A stretch of DNA of 64,000 nucleotides from a virus (IMGVR_UViG_3300020446_001892:19698-83697), one strand, 5' to 3'; positions 18,497 to 26,402 are shown, counted from the first letter of the stretch. Program-made: numbers and translations. Notes: generated by a model from the sequence alone, not told the origin.

Positions 18497-19311
18497 TTCC
18501 AATTCTCCAATACCCAAGGATCTTCACAATTAGCAGGATTTGGATCTCCGTGAAATACACATAAACAAGTTTCAGGTCTTGGTTCTACATGTTCTATTGT
18601 TGCAAGTTTCCTATTGCCTTTGACACCGCCAGGTGCAAACGATCTATCTGATCTAATTTCCCACTTCCAACTCATTATCCATTCATCTGGGAATAACCTT
18701 GCATTTTTTCCGTTACGGACTGATTCATCATACAAATAGTCTTGATCACCAAAAAATTGTTTTTGAATAGCTAATGGATCTCGCGAGTATTTGTCCCACA
18801 AAAATCCTAATTGTCCAGTTTGAAATCTAACTACACTACTATTGTATCGTTGCCATCCTGGTCTCATAACTCTTGTAAAATCTCTAACTGTACACCAGTA
18901 TCCCGGTTGAAAAACAAATAACCTATCTAAATTACCTGCAACCACAACGTCGAGATCCATATATAAAATAGTGCCTTTAATAGGCAAATCCGCAGAATAC
19001 ATATATGGTTTGCACCACCATCCTGCTAAATTACTTGGTAATGGAATAACTATAATATCTTCATGTAAGCCGTTGGAATCTTCAGTCATACATGCAAACT
19101 TGAAATCAATAGTTGTGTTACGTTTTACCATTCTAAATAAACGGTTTACATAGTCAGCAGAATACTTTGTTCCATGTTTCAAACATAAAACAAAATATTC
19201 ACTTTCCGTTGTTGGAATAGCTAATCTTTTAGACTCTTTTTCTCTACGTCTTAATTCACGTATCCGATGCCATTCTTTTTTAGTGTAAATTTCTTTTTCA
19301 ATCTTAGCCAT
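18493..19311 (-). CDS. Glycosyltransferase (GT-A fold, DxD)
   Basis: A 272-residue protein. After a basic N-terminal helix it shows KHGTKYSADYVNRLF, then TILYMDLDVVVAGNLD, where DLD is a DxD metal/sugar-nucleotide site. Later come QLGFLWDKY and a GDQDYLYD motif typical of this phage and GT8-like family, then VFHGDPNP. It probably transfers sugar to a surface glycan or modifies a phage component. It is translationally coupled to the pyrD-like gene. The substrate cannot be told from sequence. Confidence 0.75.
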   Translation of the reverse strand: MAKIEKEIYTKKEWHRIRELRRREKESKRLAIPTTESEYFVLCLKHGTKYSADYVNRLFRMVKRNTTIDFKFACMTEDSNGLHEDIIVIPLPSNLAGWWCKPYMYSADLPIKGTILYMDLDVVVAGNLDRLFVFQPGYWCTVRDFTRVMRPGWQRYNSSVVRFQTGQLGFLWDKYSRDPLAIQKQFFGDQDYLYDESVRNGKNARLFPDEWIMSWKWEIRSDRSFAPGGVKGNRKLATIEHVEPRPETCLCVFHGDPNPANCEDPWVLENWK

Positions 19312-19783
19312 CTATGTGTGATATCTTTTGCCATGTAAAGGGTGTATAGATAGCACTATTGGCACCATGCTCTGCACATTCTGCTGACTCGCACCATACT
19401 CTGCCACCTGTGTCATTCTTAACAAGTTCATTAGCAAAGTTCCAAGCATGATAAGCAAAACGCTCTGCACCTACACCATCAAGTTGTACAATCTGTGCAA
19501 GTCCTTTTGTCTCAAGCAATAGTAATTCGTCTTTCATTGGATCATTTTTATCAATCACAGTTTTGTGATCAAAAGTATCTTCTAGCCATTGCTTCAAAGG
19601 TTTCAATCCACCAAAGTCCTGTACCCAGTTCCTATGATCTAAATCACTAGAACCAAACGTAAACTTAAATTGTAAACTGTATCCATGTAAAAATCTACAG
19701 TGTGAATGATCTGCGTGTGGTTGACGGAACACCGCTGAAAGTCCGATGTTGTGTCCGTATGTTTTTGTACTGTAATAAGCCAT
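19304..19783 (-). CDS. queD: 6-pyruvoyl-tetrahydropterin/6-carboxytetrahydropterin synthase-like (QueD-like)
   Basis: This 159-residue protein belongs to the PTPS/QueD family (7-deazaguanine or pterin synthesis). It has the catalytic Cys and zinc His region HSHCRFLHGYS (Cys29, His33), then DLDHRNWVQDFGGLK and LEDTFDHKTVID, all family hallmarks. Position 35 is Tyr where classical QueD has the third zinc His (HGH), a variant seen in an alphaproteobacterial branch. Phage QueD homologues usually serve queuosine or modified-G DNA pathways, but no other such gene is in the window. An early-type promoter lies upstream. Confidence 0.82.
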   Translation of the reverse strand: MAYYSTKTYGHNIGLSAVFRQPHADHSHCRFLHGYSLQFKFTFGSSDLDHRNWVQDFGGLKPLKQWLEDTFDHKTVIDKNDPMKDELLLLETKGLAQIVQLDGVGAERFAYHAWNFANELVKNDTGGRVWCESAECAEHGANSAIYTPFTWQKISHIDG

Positions 19784-19808
19784 ATTTCTGTGTCCTTGTG
19801 TTTAGTAT

Positions 19809-19837
19809 ATAATACTATATATTTTCTATATTGTCAA
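19809..19837 (-). promoter_or_regulatory. Early-type sigma70 promoter for the QueD-like gene
   Basis: TTGACA, 17 bp, TATTAT, about 25 bp upstream of the gene starting at 19783. Confidence 0.65.
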
Positions 19838-20387
19838 GCGAAACATTTTCAAATAACCAATTTTTTGGACATGTCCAATCTATTTTATTATATATTTTAA
19901 AGTTAGTATTAGGATAATGTTTAAAAACCATTTCTATTTGATGCACCCAATATCGTGGGTCAACTGCATTTTTTGTACCAGCATCATAACCTAACGTATC
20001 TTTATAGATATTATTTACATTATTTGTGTTTGAATAAAGATCAAATCCAATCATCTTTATATCTTGTGACATTTGAGCACCTAATAACACTGCATAAGGA
20101 CCGCTCCCCCATTGAAAAGGTTCGTCCCAACGTTCATTGCCTTCATATGGCAAATTAGGCACTGTAGCAACATTTTTAAATTGATTTACCCAATCATGAC
20201 GTGTATAAATTTTTCCTTTAAATTGTGCAGACTGGGCTTGTTGCACCATGCGTCTATCTACGCATATAAGATGGTCAACATAAAAGTCTCTTTGAATAGC
20301 ATTGCAACCTATTTTTATGCTGTCTATATTGTTTATATCTAAGCCGGATCTACTTTCACCGTTTCCAATTATCAGAGTCATTTTCAA
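19815..20387 (-). CDS. Rossmann-like hypothetical protein (possible glycan-modifying enzyme)
   Basis: A 190-residue protein opening with MTLIIGNGESRSG, a nucleotide-binding-like start. Then follow IKIGCNAIQRDF, DHLICVDRRMVQQ and GSGPYAVLLGAQM. This resembles phage and bacterial proteins related to the GT42/DUF115 group, where the GNGxS loop binds a nucleotide donor. Activity is not proven. It sits in a small block with the DxD glycosyltransferase, suggesting a shared surface-glycan role. Confidence 0.6.
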   Translation of the reverse strand: MKMTLIIGNGESRSGLDINNIDSIKIGCNAIQRDFYVDHLICVDRRMVQQAQSAQFKGKIYTRHDWVNQFKNVATVPNLPYEGNERWDEPFQWGSGPYAVLLGAQMSQDIKMIGFDLYSNTNNVNNIYKDTLGYDAGTKNAVDPRYWVHQIEMVFKHYPNTNFKIYNKIDWTCPKNWLFENVSLDNIENI

Positions 20388-20664
20388 ACATCTTCTTTGT
20401 TTCTTTTATTTCTTTCAATACTTCTGCAAAGGTTAGTTCGTTTGCTTTTTGATAAGCAAAAATAATTTTTATTTTATCTACGCACCACCACCACCAAAAT
20501 ACACTAACACTTAAAAAAACTAATATTATTGTACAAATGACATTACGCCTATAATCTTCGAAGCCTATTAAGTCTGTCGTCATAAGAATAAAAACAGCCA
20601 AAAACGGTAATGTCCAGGCTGCATATTTCCAATATTTAACTTGCCTTTGTATTTTTTTCCACAT
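20356..20664 (-). CDS. Two-span membrane protein (102 residues)
   Basis: Start chosen at MWKKIQRQVKYWKY because AAGGAGG lies eight bases upstream. Two hydrophobic stretches follow (WTLPFLAVFILMTTDLIGF and ICTIILVFLSVSVFWWWWC) separated by a short charged loop. The cytoplasmic tail is Lys/Glu-rich (AEVLKEIKETKKMF). The three-prime end overlaps the next gene by about 30 bases. A small membrane protein with no recognised function; a holin-like role is possible but unsupported. Confidence 0.6.
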   Translation of the reverse strand: MWKKIQRQVKYWKYAAWTLPFLAVFILMTTDLIGFEDYRRNVICTIILVFLSVSVFWWWWCVDKIKIIFAYQKANELTFAEVLKEIKETKKMFENDSDNWKR

Positions 20665-20692
20665 ATTATTGCCTCCTTGCCTTTTAGCAAGA

Positions 20693-20700
20693 GTATTTAA
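20693..20700 (-). promoter_or_regulatory. Late-type promoter box TTAAATAC
   Basis: TTAAATACTC upstream of the AAGGAGG and ATG of the membrane protein starting at 20664. Confidence 0.4.
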
Positions 20701-20719
20701 TCTTTTTTTCATTGTTATT

Positions 20720-21829
20720 TTATGATGCTATTTGACCAAAAGGTTTCCAGTCTCCAGGTGAACCTTCTCTTATACATATCCATCCTACATAGCCTGTAGG
20801 TTTAGGATCGTTATTCCATACTATATCACCTAATCTAAAACTTCCTTCAACTGGTGATCCTTTACCAACTTGCATTTTTTTACCTTGGACTTTTAAAGGC
20901 CCTGCAATAGTTAGATCTGCGTCTTCACTAAAATTAGTAACATTAATACCCATTTTTCCTTGCACACTTACTTTATTATTAAGAGTAATTGCACCTGTAT
21001 CTTCTATGTGTATTCTACATTTATTATCAGTAATAATTTTTAGTTCACTTGTCGTCCACGTTCCTAAACTAAAAGTGCCAACATCGTTATGATCTACAAC
21101 AAATTCATGTTCAAGAGACCCTACACTTAATGCACCATTTGGTGATTCATGACCTATTCCTAAACGCATTGTTTCATCGTCATAGAATACAAAATTATCT
21201 AATGTTAGTTTACCATCTATGGACAAATTATGTAATGTGCCTACTGATGTTAAATTACTAGATGTAATATTTGCACCTAATGACTGTTCGCTAATAACAG
21301 GGGTGTTTCCTATTCTAAAATCTTTACCTCTAGGTAAATCTATGCTTTGACTACTAAAAAGTCTATCTTGTTGCATAGTAAGCTGTCTGGTGTTTCCTTC
21401 GCCAGACCAAATTAAGCCTTTGTTACTTACAGAATTATTTTCAGCTTTGAATTCTAAATTACTTGTAGTTTCGTTTCTTACGTCTGCTACAACTTCATCA
21501 ACATTTATCTTTTTTGCATTTATAACTCCGTCAACATTTAAATGTCCGTCGATATTAAGTTCATTTGGAATTTTTTTGATATGAGCAATGTCTACTGAAA
21601 TACCTTTATCTGTAACTTTTAATATATAGTCAGAAGCAGTATCTTTTATACCAGCACTACTAAACTGTGCAATTCTGCCGCCTTGTAATTTATTTCCAGA
21701 TATACTTCTATCTAATACACTAGATAAATCAGGTGCTTGTGGATTTTGTTTAGCAATGGCTTCTACTGCTTGTGATACAGCTTCAAATCCATTACGCATT
21801 TCGTTTAATTTTTGATTCATATTGCTCAT
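20720..21829 (-). CDS. Tail-fibre / receptor-binding-like protein
   Basis: A 369-residue protein with start at MSNMNQKLNEMRNGF, the first ATG after the late box. An N-terminal coiled coil (FEAVSQAVEAIAKQ) is followed by repeated beta motifs (NELNIDGHLNVDGVINAKK, LSIDGKLTLDN, DLTIAGPLKVQGKK) typical of trimeric fibres. It ends in TGYVGWICIREGSPGDWKPF, a C-terminal tip found in many marine phage fibre proteins. It lies apart from the main tail cluster, as host-range determinants often do. Probable attachment function (inferred). Confidence 0.75.
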   Translation of the reverse strand: MSNMNQKLNEMRNGFEAVSQAVEAIAKQNPQAPDLSSVLDRSISGNKLQGGRIAQFSSAGIKDTASDYILKVTDKGISVDIAHIKKIPNELNIDGHLNVDGVINAKKINVDEVVADVRNETTSNLEFKAENNSVSNKGLIWSGEGNTRQLTMQQDRLFSSQSIDLPRGKDFRIGNTPVISEQSLGANITSSNLTSVGTLHNLSIDGKLTLDNFVFYDDETMRLGIGHESPNGALSVGSLEHEFVVDHNDVGTFSLGTWTTSELKIITDNKCRIHIEDTGAITLNNKVSVQGKMGINVTNFSEDADLTIAGPLKVQGKKMQVGKGSPVEGSFRLGDIVWNNDPKPTGYVGWICIREGSPGDWKPFGQIAS

Positions 21830-21834
21830 GTAAG

Positions 21835-21842
21835 TATTTATC
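21835..21842 (-). promoter_or_regulatory. Late-type promoter box GATAAATAC abutting an ATG
   Basis: GATAAATAC ends five bases before the fibre ATG at 21829. With the usual T4-late start-site distance the transcript would begin at the ATG. Confidence 0.5.
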
Positions 21843-23133
21843 AAGAAACCTTGAGTATAACAGTTTCAGGGTTACATCTACCATTTAGTTTAGTATCGGT
21901 TGTTTTTATATCATCTAAAAATTTACGCAATTTTACTTTGCCTGAATCCTTAAACTCCTTAAGCTGTTCGACTGGTTTACGTAGAGTTTTCTGTATACTT
22001 AATGATTCGTCATAACCTTGTATTGTTGTGCCTTTTACACTCAATCCAGTGCCATCACGTTGCATGCCTTTAGGGTCAATATTGCTTGCAATATATTTGC
22101 CCAACTTACGTGTTTTTATGTTGAACACCCAAAGCTCATTTGCTCCTATTATCTGTGCAGGATCAATACTTGCTAATTTAAATTTTTCGTCAACTTTACA
22201 AAATTTTAATTTTGCAACAAGTTTATCTGCACTATACACTTTTGGCTTTCGCGGTTTACGTGTAGCTTTTGCACTATCAATTACAAAATCAAGTGCCGCA
22301 ATAAGTTCACCTATTGCAATACGATAATTTTTTATATCAGCTTTTTTAATATGCGAATAACCTTCTTTCAATTGTGCCCAAAGATCTTGATCTAATTCAC
22401 TCATTTTTTTAAGTTGACCTGCTGTAGGGAATCTTTCAAGCTGGTCAAAATCTACAAGAGCATCTACATAAAATGTTTTTAATTTACGTGCATGTGCTTG
22501 CGTTACATTCTTTTCCCTAAAGTGTGTTTTGAAATCAAACCCTTTAGGGTCGAACGACTTTGGGTCAACTAACCAACCTTCAAGCCAATCTTCTATTGCC
22601 TCGCTTTGTATATATGCTTGATCTCGGATACGTTCTTGTATACTAGGAATGTATACGTTTGCTTTCTGCTTTTCTTCTTCCTTTTTGGTTTTTATAGCCT
22701 TTGATCCTGCGCCTATAGCCCGTTCGATGCGTTCTTTCAAAAATTTAGAAGCAGGAGCAACTTTTCCGGTAGTACCAGGTAATGTATCCCAGTATTCGTC
22801 TTCTTTAGGATTGTAATCAGGCATGCCATCTAGTAGTTGTTTTGCAGTGATTGCCGCTGTGATACTAAGTTCATATGATGGAGCGGCTTTAGCATACTTT
22901 ATATCTTCTTTTGTATATCCGTTAGATTCCATCCATTTAAAAGTATGAGGAAATAAATCAGCTGGTTTGTAGTTTTGATAGTAAAACTCTCTACTTGCAC
23001 CTTTGAATCTATGAAACTTTTGGCCGTCCCATTCTTCCCAACCTTCCCATTTAGGTGCTGAAAGTTTATCACCTCTTCTAGTACGAGGTGCCGCACGGAC
23101 CGTTCTCTTTTTAGTTCTTTTCGGCAATGGCAT
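21841..23133 (-). CDS. Conserved phage hypothetical protein (430 residues)
   Basis: The N-terminus is very basic (PLPKRTKKRTVRAAPRTRRG), suggesting nucleic-acid contact. A helical charged middle follows (IDSAKATRKPRKPKVYSADK), then a C-terminal beta-rich part with ELWVFNIKTRKLGKYIAS. Proteins with this ending occur in marine T4-like phages without known function. An early-type promoter upstream points to early expression. No enzymatic motif is seen. Confidence 0.65.
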   Translation of the reverse strand: MPLPKRTKKRTVRAAPRTRRGDKLSAPKWEGWEEWDGQKFHRFKGASREFYYQNYKPADLFPHTFKWMESNGYTKEDIKYAKAAPSYELSITAAITAKQLLDGMPDYNPKEDEYWDTLPGTTGKVAPASKFLKERIERAIGAGSKAIKTKKEEEKQKANVYIPSIQERIRDQAYIQSEAIEDWLEGWLVDPKSFDPKGFDFKTHFREKNVTQAHARKLKTFYVDALVDFDQLERFPTAGQLKKMSELDQDLWAQLKEGYSHIKKADIKNYRIAIGELIAALDFVIDSAKATRKPRKPKVYSADKLVAKLKFCKVDEKFKLASIDPAQIIGANELWVFNIKTRKLGKYIASNIDPKGMQRDGTGLSVKGTTIQGYDESLSIQKTLRKPVEQLKEFKDSGKVKLRKFLDDIKTTDTKLNGRCNPETVILKVS

Positions 23134-23159
23134 GAAAAATCTCCTTAACTGTTTATAGC

Positions 23160-23188
23160 AGTATATAGCAAAGGTTGTATTATGTCAA
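23160..23188 (-). promoter_or_regulatory. Early-type sigma70 promoter
   Basis: TTGACA, 17 bp, TATACT between the heme gene and the basic 430-residue protein gene that it probably drives. Confidence 0.62.
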
Positions 23189-23198
23189 GAGAAAATGA

Positions 23199-24176
23199 TT
23201 ATCTAAAACGATTCCTTACCATATCTACAAAAATTTTAACATTAGTAGGCGGTGTTTCTTTTAGTATGCCATGGCCTAAACCACAGACCCAGCCAGTAGT
23301 ATCATTAATTGTATCAAGCCATTTATTAATTTCGTATCTTAAAATTGTTTCTGAATTTTGTAGTAACAAAGTTTCATCAAAGTTTCCCTGCACAAAACCT
23401 GAAGTCACTTTTTGTAATGTCTTGTTGAGATCGATAGTGCTATCTATTCCTATTCCAGTGAATCCTATATCAATTAATTTGTTTAAACTATTGTATGGCA
23501 GATTTTTTGAATAATATACAGTGTGTTCAACTTGTGCTAATTCTTTTAGAATCTTCAAATATTCTTTATCGAATACTCCTTTAGGCATATTGTGTAATCC
23601 ACTGTCAAAAATCATCACACAATCTGCACCAGCATCTGTCTGTTGTCTAATACTTGCTTTTAATAACGGAAGCAAATTATCATTAATAAATTTTATTTTA
23701 AAATTATTAGTTACTTTACTTTTTCCACAGGCATAATTCATAAGTGTCCAAGGCCCGCCTACAAACCCAACAAGATTTTTCTTATATGGTAATTTTTCTC
23801 TTGTAGTTTTTATTGCCCTTGCCTGAAAATCTAAGTGTTTCATCTTACTTTGTCTATATTGATGATTTTTATAATTTTCCTCGGTAAGGTCAAATTCAAA
23901 CTTTGGGCTAGGATTAAATTGTAAAGGTATTCCTAGAGCTTCTATATGGAATAATATATCGCTGAATAAAATTGCCACATCAAAATCATATTCATTTATA
24001 GGTAGCATAGCTACATCTGATGCAACTTGTGGCAGTTTACACATCTGCACAAAAGAAAATTTTTCTTTAAAAGCTCTATATGATGCTTGATATCTTCCTG
24101 CTTGTCTCATCATCCAAATTGGAGGACAAGATTGTTCTACCCTGTTACGGGCATTGTCGAATAATGTTTCGGTCAT
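23199..24176 (-). CDS. hemE: Uroporphyrinogen III decarboxylase
   Basis: A 325-residue protein (family usually ~340-355), start at MTETLFDNA. It converts uroporphyrinogen III to coproporphyrinogen III in heme synthesis. Visible signatures are PPIWMMRQAGRYQASYR (substrate Arg), ILFSDILFHIEALG (catalytic Asp), FVGGPWTLMNYACG and the C-terminal GLGHGILKETPP (conserved His). All key residues are kept, so it should be active. It is rare as a phage gene. The same genome carries heme oxygenase and a bilin reductase, which suggests tetrapyrrole rerouting. There is no strong Shine-Dalgarno. Confidence 0.9.
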   Translation of the reverse strand: MTETLFDNARNRVEQSCPPIWMMRQAGRYQASYRAFKEKFSFVQMCKLPQVASDVAMLPINEYDFDVAILFSDILFHIEALGIPLQFNPSPKFEFDLTEENYKNHQYRQSKMKHLDFQARAIKTTREKLPYKKNLVGFVGGPWTLMNYACGKSKVTNNFKIKFINDNLLPLLKASIRQQTDAGADCVMIFDSGLHNMPKGVFDKEYLKILKELAQVEHTVYYSKNLPYNSLNKLIDIGFTGIGIDSTIDLNKTLQKVTSGFVQGNFDETLLLQNSETILRYEINKWLDTINDTTGWVCGLGHGILKETPPTNVKIFVDMVRNRFR

Positions 24177-24217
24177 CACTTATTTAATGACAGGATAAAA
24201 ATTATTATATTGAGCTT

Positions 24218-24406
24218 TTATTTTTTGACACATTCTATATTGTCAATGTTGCTCTTTTTAAATTTGCCTTCAATATAGATATTAGGTGGGTTGCCATCTA
24301 TAAATTTTTGTTTTGCAATACTGCAACTAAAATAAGTACCCATTTTAATTTCCATGTCTATTTCTGGAACCCCAGAAATTGAAAGTACAAACACCAACCA
24401 ATACAT
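24218..24406 (-). CDS. Small hypothetical protein (62 residues)
   Basis: Begins with a short hydrophobic stretch (MYWLVFVLSISGVP), then MEIKMGTYFSCSIAKQ and a Lys-rich tail. The ATG shares one base with the upstream stop (TAATG), so the two are coupled. Possible secreted or membrane-attached small protein; function unknown. Confidence 0.5.
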   Translation of the reverse strand: MYWLVFVLSISGVPEIDMEIKMGTYFSCSIAKQKFIDGNPPNIYIEGKFKKSNIDNIECVKK

Positions 24407-24606
24407 TAAAAATCTCCGTCCATACCATTGATTGTATAAGTTTTACCTTTATATCCCGCATCCATTTTTTCTTTATCGGACATTTCTTCTGCATCTTTAC
24501 GTGTACGAGGGTTAAATTTTTTCTCCTGCTTCAAATCCTCTGAAGCATTTGAATCTTGGGAACCTGAGACTATACGTTTCAGAATCTTGCGACCTAGTCC
24601 TAGCAT
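24406..24606 (-). CDS. Small charged hypothetical protein (66 residues)
   Basis: Reads MLGLGRKILKRIVSGSQ then Lys/Glu/Asp-rich sequence with KKFNPRTRKDAEEM and MDAGYKGKTYTINGMDGDF. The first 95 bases overlap the end of the ligase gene in another frame. The acidic, ordered C-terminal pattern looks like a real phage protein, but a shorter start at MSDKEK is possible. No function known. Confidence 0.5.
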   Translation of the reverse strand: MLGLGRKILKRIVSGSQDSNASEDLKQEKKFNPRTRKDAEEMSDKEKMDAGYKGKTYTINGMDGDF

Positions 24607-25855
24607 CAGCTCTAATCTCTACTAAAGAACCAATGAGGTTATCACGGTTAGCCCAGAACTGATCACGCTGACTGTCAGTGAAACCACTTCCACAGTTAAG
24701 GTGATAATTGTATCCATCGTCTTCTCCTTCTACTATTACGGCACCTAGTCTTCCTTCGTTACGTCCTGTGCCTTCTTCAACTGCAATCACATTAAGTGAT
24801 ACTTCAATAAATGGCTTTGCTTTAAGCCAACTATGTGTTCTTTTGCATTCGTATGGTGCGTTAGGATCTTTGATCATAACCCCTTCATAACCACCGTCTA
24901 CAGCCGCTTTATTAAGCTCTACAAAGCGGTCTTGTCCTTGTTGGGTATCTAAGTCCACATCTTCCCAATCAAGTGTTTGTACGTGTTTTAAGACGTCTGT
25001 ATTTTCATTTACCCAAGCCTTAACTGCTTGGCTTCTAAAAGACTGAGGTTTATCCCACAAACCTTTTTTGAATTCAGATAGTGGGCACATGTCAAACAAA
25101 TGTAAAACTGCATCCTCTGATTGTTTACCATCTTTACGATGTACCTGTTTCATAAGGTCTTGAAAGTTTGCACTCATAACTTCACCATCTAACACTAGAT
25201 CATATGGTGGTTGTTTGTCTTTAACTACTGTTTCTATTTCTGATATAATATGACCAAAGTTATGAAACTGTTTGCCGTTTCTACTAAACATTTCTACTTT
25301 ACATGCTTGCTGATGGCTTGTATCACCTCTAATAATCGTAATCACTCTTACACCATCTAGCTTAACTTCAACTTGCTTTTTTCCAACCATTTTCTTTTCA
25401 TGATTAGCACTATCATGTGCAAGAGGACAAGTAAAAATTGGAATACTATATTGAGGGAATTCTTTTGCAATCTTGTTTACAGTTTTTTCTGATACTCCAC
25501 AACGTAAATCCTTAATTAAGATACGTCTGTAGAAAGTATTCCATTGTTCTGTAGTAGCTACACCCATTGCAAGTTCTATTGCATCACGTGCCGCATGTCC
25601 TGTAAGTTCTCTGTTAATAAGTTGTTCTGCAAGTGTTTTAAAATTTGTCCACGATAATCCTTGACCAGTAAGTACATCATTTCTTTCTGGTACTTGTTTT
25701 ACACCGAAAGTTACAAGTGGATCAAGTGCCATTTTGACACCTTCAAAAAATTCATCTAGCCCTTGTTGCATTGCTACTTTTAGTATTGCTTCTTTAGCTA
25801 GTCTTGAATTATTCTCTTCTAATTGATCAATTATTTCTTGTGGTTGTGTTCTCAT
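24512..25855 (-). CDS. ATP-dependent DNA ligase (T4 gp30-like)
   Basis: A 447-residue nucleotidyltransferase that seals nicks during replication and repair. The adenylated Lys is in VEVKLDGVRV (Lys165). Other motifs are MFSRNGKQFHNF (motif III area), LDGEVMS, YEGVMIKDPNAPYE (motif IV) and HSWLKAKPF (motif V). The helical N-terminal domain and the OB-fold end (GSLVEIRADARTRS) match the T4 type. An early-type promoter sits directly upstream. Clear family assignment. Confidence 0.93.
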   Translation of the reverse strand: MRTQPQEIIDQLEENNSRLAKEAILKVAMQQGLDEFFEGVKMALDPLVTFGVKQVPERNDVLTGQGLSWTNFKTLAEQLINRELTGHAARDAIELAMGVATTEQWNTFYRRILIKDLRCGVSEKTVNKIAKEFPQYSIPIFTCPLAHDSANHEKKMVGKKQVEVKLDGVRVITIIRGDTSHQQACKVEMFSRNGKQFHNFGHIISEIETVVKDKQPPYDLVLDGEVMSANFQDLMKQVHRKDGKQSEDAVLHLFDMCPLSEFKKGLWDKPQSFRSQAVKAWVNENTDVLKHVQTLDWEDVDLDTQQGQDRFVELNKAAVDGGYEGVMIKDPNAPYECKRTHSWLKAKPFIEVSLNVIAVEEGTGRNEGRLGAVIVEGEDDGYNYHLNCGSGFTDSQRDQFWANRDNLIGSLVEIRADARTRSQDSETYSLRFPRFKCFRGFEAGEKI

Positions 25856-25883
25856 TGGTGCCTCTCTAATTAATTATGTCTAT

Positions 25884-25912
25884 ATAATAGCACCAACAAA
25901 TGCATTTGTCAA
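25884..25912 (-). promoter_or_regulatory. Early-type sigma70 promoter for DNA ligase
   Basis: TTGACA, 17 bp, TATTAT between tRNA-Cys and the ligase ATG at 25855. Confidence 0.68.
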
Positions 25913-25919
25913 CCTAAAT

Positions 25920-25993
25920 TGGACACCTAGGCCGGACTCGAACCGGCATACACGGAGTTGCAGTCCGTTGCATAACCATTCTGCCACTAGGTG
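25920..25993 (-). tRNA. tRNA-Cys (GCA)
   Basis: Cloverleaf on the minus strand: acceptor CACCTAG/CTAGGTG, anticodon stem ACGGA/TCCGT with loop CTGCAAC (anticodon GCA), T-arm GCCGG-TTCGAGT-CCGGC, discriminator T as usual for Cys, and an encoded CCA. Its first base lies one base after the CCA of tRNA-Trp. Confidence 0.95.
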
Positions 25994-25994
25994 T

Positions 25995-26069
25995 TGGCAT
26001 AGGTGGAAGGAATCGAACCCTCTCTTTCAGGTTTGGAATCTGACGTGCAACCATTGACACTTCACCTAC
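25995..26069 (-). tRNA. tRNA-Trp (CCA)
   Basis: Acceptor GTAGGTG/CACCTAT (first pair G-U), anticodon loop TTCCAAA (anticodon CCA), T-arm GAGGG-TTCGATT-CCTTC, discriminator G as in bacterial tRNA-Trp, encoded CCA. The anticodon stem has one A-C mismatch. The 5' end directly follows the U-run of the hairpin at 26076-26104. Confidence 0.9.
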
Positions 26070-26105
26070 AAAAAAAGCCCCTAAACAATTTCTTGCTAGG
26101 GGCTT
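26070..26105 (-). terminator. Rho-independent terminator directly before tRNA-Trp (possible attenuator)
   Basis: Stem AGCCCCTA/TAGGGGCT (8 bp, 9 with the closing A-T) with a 13-nt loop, followed on the minus strand by seven T. It lies between a short leader ORF and the tRNA-Trp/tRNA-Cys pair, so it must be read through or cleaved for expression from the upstream promoter. Confidence 0.8.
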
Positions 26106-26131
26106 CTAAATAACTTTTTTAAAAAGTCACG

Positions 26132-26191
26132 TCAAGACATACCCCTGGGCGTAGGAGAACACCAAAATTGTAATGTATTAGTCTTGATCAT
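26132..26191 (-). CDS. Putative leader peptide MIKTNTLQFWCSPTPRGMS
   Basis: A 19-codon ORF with GAAGGA upstream of its ATG, lying between an early-type promoter and the terminator before tRNA-Trp and tRNA-Cys. It contains adjacent Trp and Cys codons (TGG TGT). The run AGGGG five to six codons later can pair with CCCCT in the terminator's 5' arm. This is the layout of transcription attenuation; translation of the ORF is inferred. Confidence 0.5.
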   Translation of the reverse strand: MIKTNTLQFWCSPTPRGMS

Positions 26192-26214
26192 GTATCTATT
26201 CCTTCTTTATTATC

Positions 26215-26222
26215 TATTTATA
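26215..26222 (-). promoter_or_regulatory. Late-type promoter box TATAAATA
   Basis: Exact T4 late consensus TATAAATA overlapping the -10 box of the early-type promoter before the leader ORF and tRNA pair. Confidence 0.55.
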
Positions 26223-26248
26223 ATAGCACCTTCAATTGACTTTGTCAA
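26220..26248 (-). promoter_or_regulatory. Early-type sigma70 promoter for the leader/tRNA unit
   Basis: TTGACA, 17 bp, TATTAT. The -35 lies at the end of the upstream zinc-ribbon gene; the expected start near 26213 leaves about 20 nt before the leader ATG. Confidence 0.68.
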
Positions 26249-26402
26249 CATCTTTTTTATCAATATTTCCTTTATGTCCACAATGTGGACAAAAGAACGT
26301 AAATCTTTCTATGCATAACTTGTCTTCCATAGTTGCATATGTAAACCAATTATTGCATTTATTGCAGGTCAAATGCCAAATTATTTCTTTGACTGCATTG
26401 AA
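26232..26402 (-). CDS. Small zinc-ribbon protein (56 residues)
   Basis: Start taken at MFNAVKEIIWHL, just after a TATAAATA box. Two knuckles, LTCNKCNNW and FFCPHCGHKG, form a four-Cys zinc site. A longer frame would run into tRNA-Gly and is rejected. The ATG lies seven bases from the late box, so the mRNA may be leaderless. Function unknown; DNA/RNA or protein contact is likely. Confidence 0.6.
   Translation of the reverse strand, partial: FNAVKEIIWHLTCNKCNNWFTYATMEDKLCIERFTFFCPHCGHKGNIDKKDVDKVN

Noticed and set aside
24204-24244. TATAAT near 24204 with upstream TTGACA at 24239 as an early promoter for hemE
   Set aside because: The two boxes are too far apart (about 30 bp) and the sequence at the right distance (TGTGTC) is poor.
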